From Streptomyces sp. CB00316 (GTDB lineage Bacteria; Actinomycetota; Actinomycetes; Streptomycetales; Streptomycetaceae): a DNA stretch of 64,000 nucleotides. The position numbers were made by a program, and so were the translations under genes. The stretch lies in the NCBI RefSeq assembly GCF_001905595.1, contig NZ_LIXI01000004.1, forward strand, positions 186,001-250,000, read 5' to 3'. The first letter of the stretch is position 1, and every line of letters starts with the position of its first letter. Shown here piece by piece: positions 59,463 to 64,000 of this stretch. Below the pieces are notes generated by a model. That model made no database searches. It was not told where the DNA came from and worked only from the letters and a program-made list of their open reading frames with translations.

Positions 59463-59779
59463 CGGTCTCGGGTGCGGGTGCGGGTGCGGGTGCGGGTGCG
59501 CGCTCGGGGTCGCGGGTCGATCTGGACTCCGAGCAGATGGGGCGGGACCTGGTGGCCCTGGTTCTGACCGTGGTGGAGCTGCTGCGGCAGTTGATGGAGC
59601 GCCAGGCGATCCGCCGGGTCGAACAGGGTGACCTCAGCGATGAGCAGGTCGAGGAGATCGGGACCACGCTCATGCTGCTCGACCAGCGGATGAAGGAGCT
59701 CTGCGACCAGCACGGGGTGCGCCCGGAGGACCTCAACCTGGACCTCGGCCCGCTCGGGACACTGCTGCCCCGCGACTGA
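59459..59779 (+). CDS. gvpK: gas vesicle protein GvpK
   Basis: A 106-aa accessory protein. After a (Gly-Ala)n head encoded by five ggtgcg hexamers: RVDLDSEQMGRDLVALVLTV, VELLRQLMERQAIRRVEQGD, LSDEQVEEIGTTLMLLDQRM, and the C-terminal GVRPEDLNLDLGPLGTLL, a clear GvpK signature. It is the last gene of the operon. No gvpN (AAA ATPase) is present in the window, as is usual for Streptomyces clusters. Confidence 0.92.
   Translation: MTVSGAGAGAGAGARSGSRVDLDSEQMGRDLVALVLTVVELLRQLMERQAIRRVEQGDLSDEQVEEIGTTLMLLDQRMKELCDQHGVRPEDLNLDLGPLGTLLPRD
59471..59500 (+). repeat. hexanucleotide repeat in gvpK (ggtgcg x5)
   Basis: Five exact ggtgcg units near the 5' end of gvpK encode Gly-Ala pairs. The unit is six bases, so slippage changes the length of a flexible head without a frameshift. 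Confidence 0.95.
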
Positions 59780-59884
59780 GGTCGGGTGCCCGAATGGCGG
59801 ATGGTCGCGGGCGGGCGGAGAGTGGATGAGGGGGCCCGTGCGGGTGGGAGAGCACCCGTGGCAACCACTCTCTGTGAGGCGGAC

Positions 59885-60358
59885 ATGGTCGACATAGAAC
59901 CTCGGAGCGGAAACCCGGCGACGAGCGGCGGGAGCGAAGGTGGCGGCGTGCGAGGCCGGACCACCATCGCCGACGGCGTCGTGGCCACCATCGCGGGCAT
60001 CGCGATCCGTGAGACTGACGGCGTCCATTCCGTGGGCAAGGGCGCGTCGAAGGCGCTGGGCGCTGTGACGGGCCGGGTCTCCGGAGCGTCGAGCAGCGGA
60101 CGGACCGTGAAGGTCGAGGTGGGCGAGAAACAGACGGCGATCGATGTCGACGTCGAGGTGGAGTACGGCGTTCCGATCCATGAGCTGGCCGACCGGATCC
60201 GCTCCCATGTCACCGACGCCGTGGAGACGATGACCGGACTGGAGGTCGTCGAGATCAACATCAACGTCTTCGACGTGCACATCCCGGACGACGACGATGA
60301 GGACGAGGACGGCGCGGACGGCGGCGGTTCCCGAGGCGGGGGCTCCCGGGTGAGGTGA
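59885..60358 (+). CDS. Asp23/Gls24 family protein
   Basis: A 157-aa envelope-stress family protein: RGRTTIADGVVATIAGIAIR, ETDGVHSVGKGASKALG, VKVEVGEKQTAIDVDVEVEY, GVPIHELADRIRSHVTDAVE, TMTGLEVVEININVFDVHIP, followed by an Asp/Glu then Gly/Ser/Arg tail. Members are linked to cell-envelope homeostasis in Gram-positives. It lies 105 bp after gvpK in the same direction, so read-through is possible. ATG 59885 has GAGG 5 nt upstream; GTG 59858 with GGGAG is an alternative. Confidence 0.88.
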   Translation: MVDIEPRSGNPATSGGSEGGGVRGRTTIADGVVATIAGIAIRETDGVHSVGKGASKALGAVTGRVSGASSSGRTVKVEVGEKQTAIDVDVEVEYGVPIHELADRIRSHVTDAVETMTGLEVVEININVFDVHIPDDDDEDEDGADGGGSRGGGSRVR

Positions 60359-60454
60359 GCCCGGCCCTGGGCCCGGGCCCGGCCGATTGTCAGTGGTGGC
60401 TGTGAGGATGGGGACATCGACGCAGAACACTGCGGAGCACTGGAGGGGGACCCC

Positions 60455-60868
60455 ATGGGCGCCTGGGACATCGGCCACTTCGACAACGACACCGCGGCGG
60501 ACTTCGGCGGGAGCGTGGACGACGCCGATCCGGAGAAGAAGGCGGACGTGCTCCGGGCCGTCCTGGCCGCCGCCGCCGGCACCGGGCCGCAGGACTATCT
60601 CGACAGCGGCGAGGAGGCGGTGGCGGCAGCCGCACTGGTTGCCGCCCAGTGCCCCGGCGGTGAGCCCGTCACCACCGCGTACGGCCCGAAGGACCCCCTG
60701 CCCCCGCTCCCGGCCGACCTGCGCCCGCTCGCGGTCCGCGCCCTGGACCGCCTCACCGGCGCGAACGCGGAGCCGCTGGACCTGTGGGCCGATGCCGGGG
60801 CGGAGGAGGAATGGCTGGCGGGGATAGCCGCCCTGCGCGCGGTGCTGGCGGCGGCACCGGTGGAGTGA
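60455..60868 (+). CDS. DUF4259 protein
   Basis: A 137-aa protein of the DUF4259 family, recognisable by GAWDIGHFDNDTAADFGGSV and the later SGEEAVAAAALVAAQCPGGE and PLDLWADAGAEEEWLAGIAA. These are small cytosolic proteins of unknown function, common in Streptomyces in multiple copies. Ribosome site GGAGGGGG 4-5 nt before the ATG. It stands alone. Confidence 0.88.
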   Translation: MGAWDIGHFDNDTAADFGGSVDDADPEKKADVLRAVLAAAAGTGPQDYLDSGEEAVAAAALVAAQCPGGEPVTTAYGPKDPLPPLPADLRPLAVRALDRLTGANAEPLDLWADAGAEEEWLAGIAALRAVLAAAPVE

Positions 60869-60900
60869 GGTCGGGCCGGGGGAGTGAGGACGGGGCTCGG

Positions 60901-61280
60901 TCACTCCGTGCCCGGGTAGCGGCCCACCGCGCCGTCGACCAGTTCGCGCACGATGTCCATGTGGCCGGCGTGCCGGACCGTGTCCTCCGGCATGTGGATG
61001 AGCACCCACCGCATCGACACGACCCGCCCGTCCCACGCGGTGCCCGTCGTCTCCAGGTCCGTCTCCCGGATCGAGGTCTACGGCCGCGCGGGCGCGGCCG
61101 TAGAAGGTGAGGACGTCGGCGGTGGTCTCGTCGGGCCCGGCCGCCATGTCCTCGGTCGCCGGGTCGAACCAGAACGGCTCGGTCTCCCGGCCGAACGGCG
61201 AGCAGAACCAGCCGTGTTCGACGGCGCCGAGATGCTTGACCAGGCCGAGCAGACTCGTCCCGGTCGGGGTCATCGGACGG
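60901..61280 (-). pseudogene. DinB/DUF664 family gene, truncated and frameshifted
   Basis: The minus strand reads MTPTGTSLLGLVKHLGAVEH, then GWFCSPFGRETEPFWFDPAT and VLTFYGRARAAVD. After a frameshift near 61075 it resumes IRETDLETTGTAWDGRVVSM, RWVLIHMPEDTVRHAGHMDI, VRELVDGAVGRYPGTE. This is a DUF664 DinB-like protein (two of the metal-binding His, in V-K-H and H-A-G-H-M-D). The first 40 residues are missing because the Uma2 gene abuts it. Not functional unless the shift is a sequencing error. Confidence 0.75.
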
Positions 61281-61292
61281 CGCAGCTGCTCG

Positions 61293-61904
61293 TCAGCGCT
61301 TCGGGCGGCCCGCTCGCAGCAGCTCGGCGACATCGAGGGTGACCTCGGCGCCGATGGAGGCGGGCAGCGGGGCCTCCTGGCCGGGAGCGTAGACCTCGTG
61401 GCGGTCGTAGCCGCCGGGCAGCGGCTCGGTCAGGACGTGGACCCGGCCGTGCTTGCGGTCGACGATCACGTAGACCGGAATCTTGGCCTGGGCGTAGGCG
61501 ATGACCTTGTTGCGGAGGTCGTTCTGGTAGTTCCCGGAGGTGACCTCCAGGACCAGGCGGAAGCAGGCGGGGTCGTAGCTGTTGTTCGCGATCAGACGCT
61601 CGTTGTAGTCGGAGTCGACGATCGTCAGGTCCGGGATCACGTAGTCCTCGGGGCCGCTGGGAAGCCAGAGGCCGATGCCTTGGAGGACTCTCGACGCCTC
61701 GCCGTGCAGACCGGCGGAGAGGAAGGGGAGCATGAGCGTGGTCAGGGCGTCCACGTGCGGGCCGTCCGGGGGTGGTGCCACGGTGATGACGCCTCCGATG
61801 ATCTCGACGCGATGCCCCGGAAGCTGCTCCATGAGACGGTTGGCCGTTTCCAGCAGCGTTTCCGGCTCATCGTCACAGGGGTGCTCGACTGCTGCTGCAG
61901 GCAT
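61293..61904 (-). CDS. Uma2 family (DUF820) endonuclease-fold protein
   Basis: A 203-aa PD-(D/E)XK-fold protein: HRVEIIGGVITVAPPPDGPH, GEASRVLQGIGLWLPSGPED, YVIPDLTIVDSD (the Asp), FRLVLEVTSGNYQNDLRNKV (the Glu-x-x-S segment), IAYAQAKIPVYVIVDRKHGR (the hydrophobic YVIVD strand). It is the Uma2 group, frequent and multi-copy in Streptomyces; its target is unknown. The ATG at 61904 has GGAGG 6-7 nt upstream. It lies downstream of serC but is separated from it by a strong terminator. Confidence 0.88.
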   Translation of the reverse strand: MPAAAVEHPCDDEPETLLETANRLMEQLPGHRVEIIGGVITVAPPPDGPHVDALTTLMLPFLSAGLHGEASRVLQGIGLWLPSGPEDYVIPDLTIVDSDYNERLIANNSYDPACFRLVLEVTSGNYQNDLRNKVIAYAQAKIPVYVIVDRKHGRVHVLTEPLPGGYDRHEVYAPGQEAPLPASIGAEVTLDVAELLRAGRPKR

Positions 61905-62000
61905 TGCGGGCCTCCCGAATCGGGCTGGTGTCGAGAGCATCATCGTAGAGCGGGACGGCCGAGAACCTCGCTTCTGGCATATGCCACCCGGTCGAGTGCA

Positions 62001-62039
62001 GAGACGGCCCGGCACCCTACGCGGGTACCGGGCCGTCTC
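62001..62039 (-). terminator. terminator after serC
   Basis: 12-bp perfect stem (gagacggcccgg / ccgggccgtctc), with a further accc/gggt pairing in the loop, 22 bp past the serC stop. Confidence 0.8.
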
Positions 62040-62061
62040 CGTACAGCAGAGAGCCGAAGGG

Positions 62062-64000
<1,939 letters not shown>

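Overview
The window is a chromosomal segment of a Streptomyces (or very close relative). The evidence is GC content above 70 percent with strong G/C at third codon positions, frequent GTG and TTG starts, many apparently leaderless genes, the futalosine menaquinone genes mqnB/mqnD, and a gas-vesicle cluster in the actinomycete order O-A-F-G-Y-Z-J-L-S-K. I saw no rRNA, tRNA, CRISPR array, insertion sequence, integrase or replication origin.

Left part (1-31.6 kb) reads as conserved core chromosome. It holds an XPB helicase with a nearby WYL protein carrying the same accessory domain; a membrane protein; a HAD phosphatase; a protein resembling sigma region 2 only; an extended cold-shock protein; mqnB-mqnD; a DUF2771 lipoprotein and an MFS carrier; the DUF3027 gene followed by a sacsin/Hsp90-like ATPase; a CtpE-like P-type ATPase; a purine permease; a MarR/MFS pair; a DMT exporter/MarR divergent pair; an aldo/keto reductase; and a receptor-type Ser/Thr kinase whose extracellular part is an amino-acid-binding sensor.

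Middle part (31.6-41.6 kb) is more mosaic. It contains several gene fragments (two short-chain dehydrogenase pieces, a RibD/DHFR-like tail), a GNAT acetyltransferase, a dienelactone-hydrolase-like protein lacking its nucleophile, a Nudix protein, and a three-gene group (OafA-type acyltransferase, acyl-CoA ligase, Rieske oxygenase) with slightly lower GC. A CPBP-type membrane protease closes it.

Right part (41.7-64 kb): a TetR/GH3 glucosidase divergent pair; a second DMT exporter/MarR divergent pair whose start codons lie inside one perfect operator; a TetR gene; an SGNH hydrolase; a secreted beta-propeller-like protein; a PPOX/F420-type enzyme; TetR plus a DrrAB-like ABC exporter; a methyltransferase; the ten-gene gas-vesicle operon (53.8-59.8 kb) followed by an Asp23/Gls24 gene; then a Uma2-like protein, serC and the 3' part of a cytochrome P450 that runs off the end. 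Degraded remnants occur throughout: siderophore-binding protein, proline iminopeptidase, HAD and DinB fragments.

Recurrent design features are divergent regulator/target pairs with visible palindromic operators, TANNNT hexamers 6-8 nt before start codons, and 4-nt ATGA/GTGA overlaps in the gas-vesicle operon. Product names come from recognising protein families by eye; no database search was possible.
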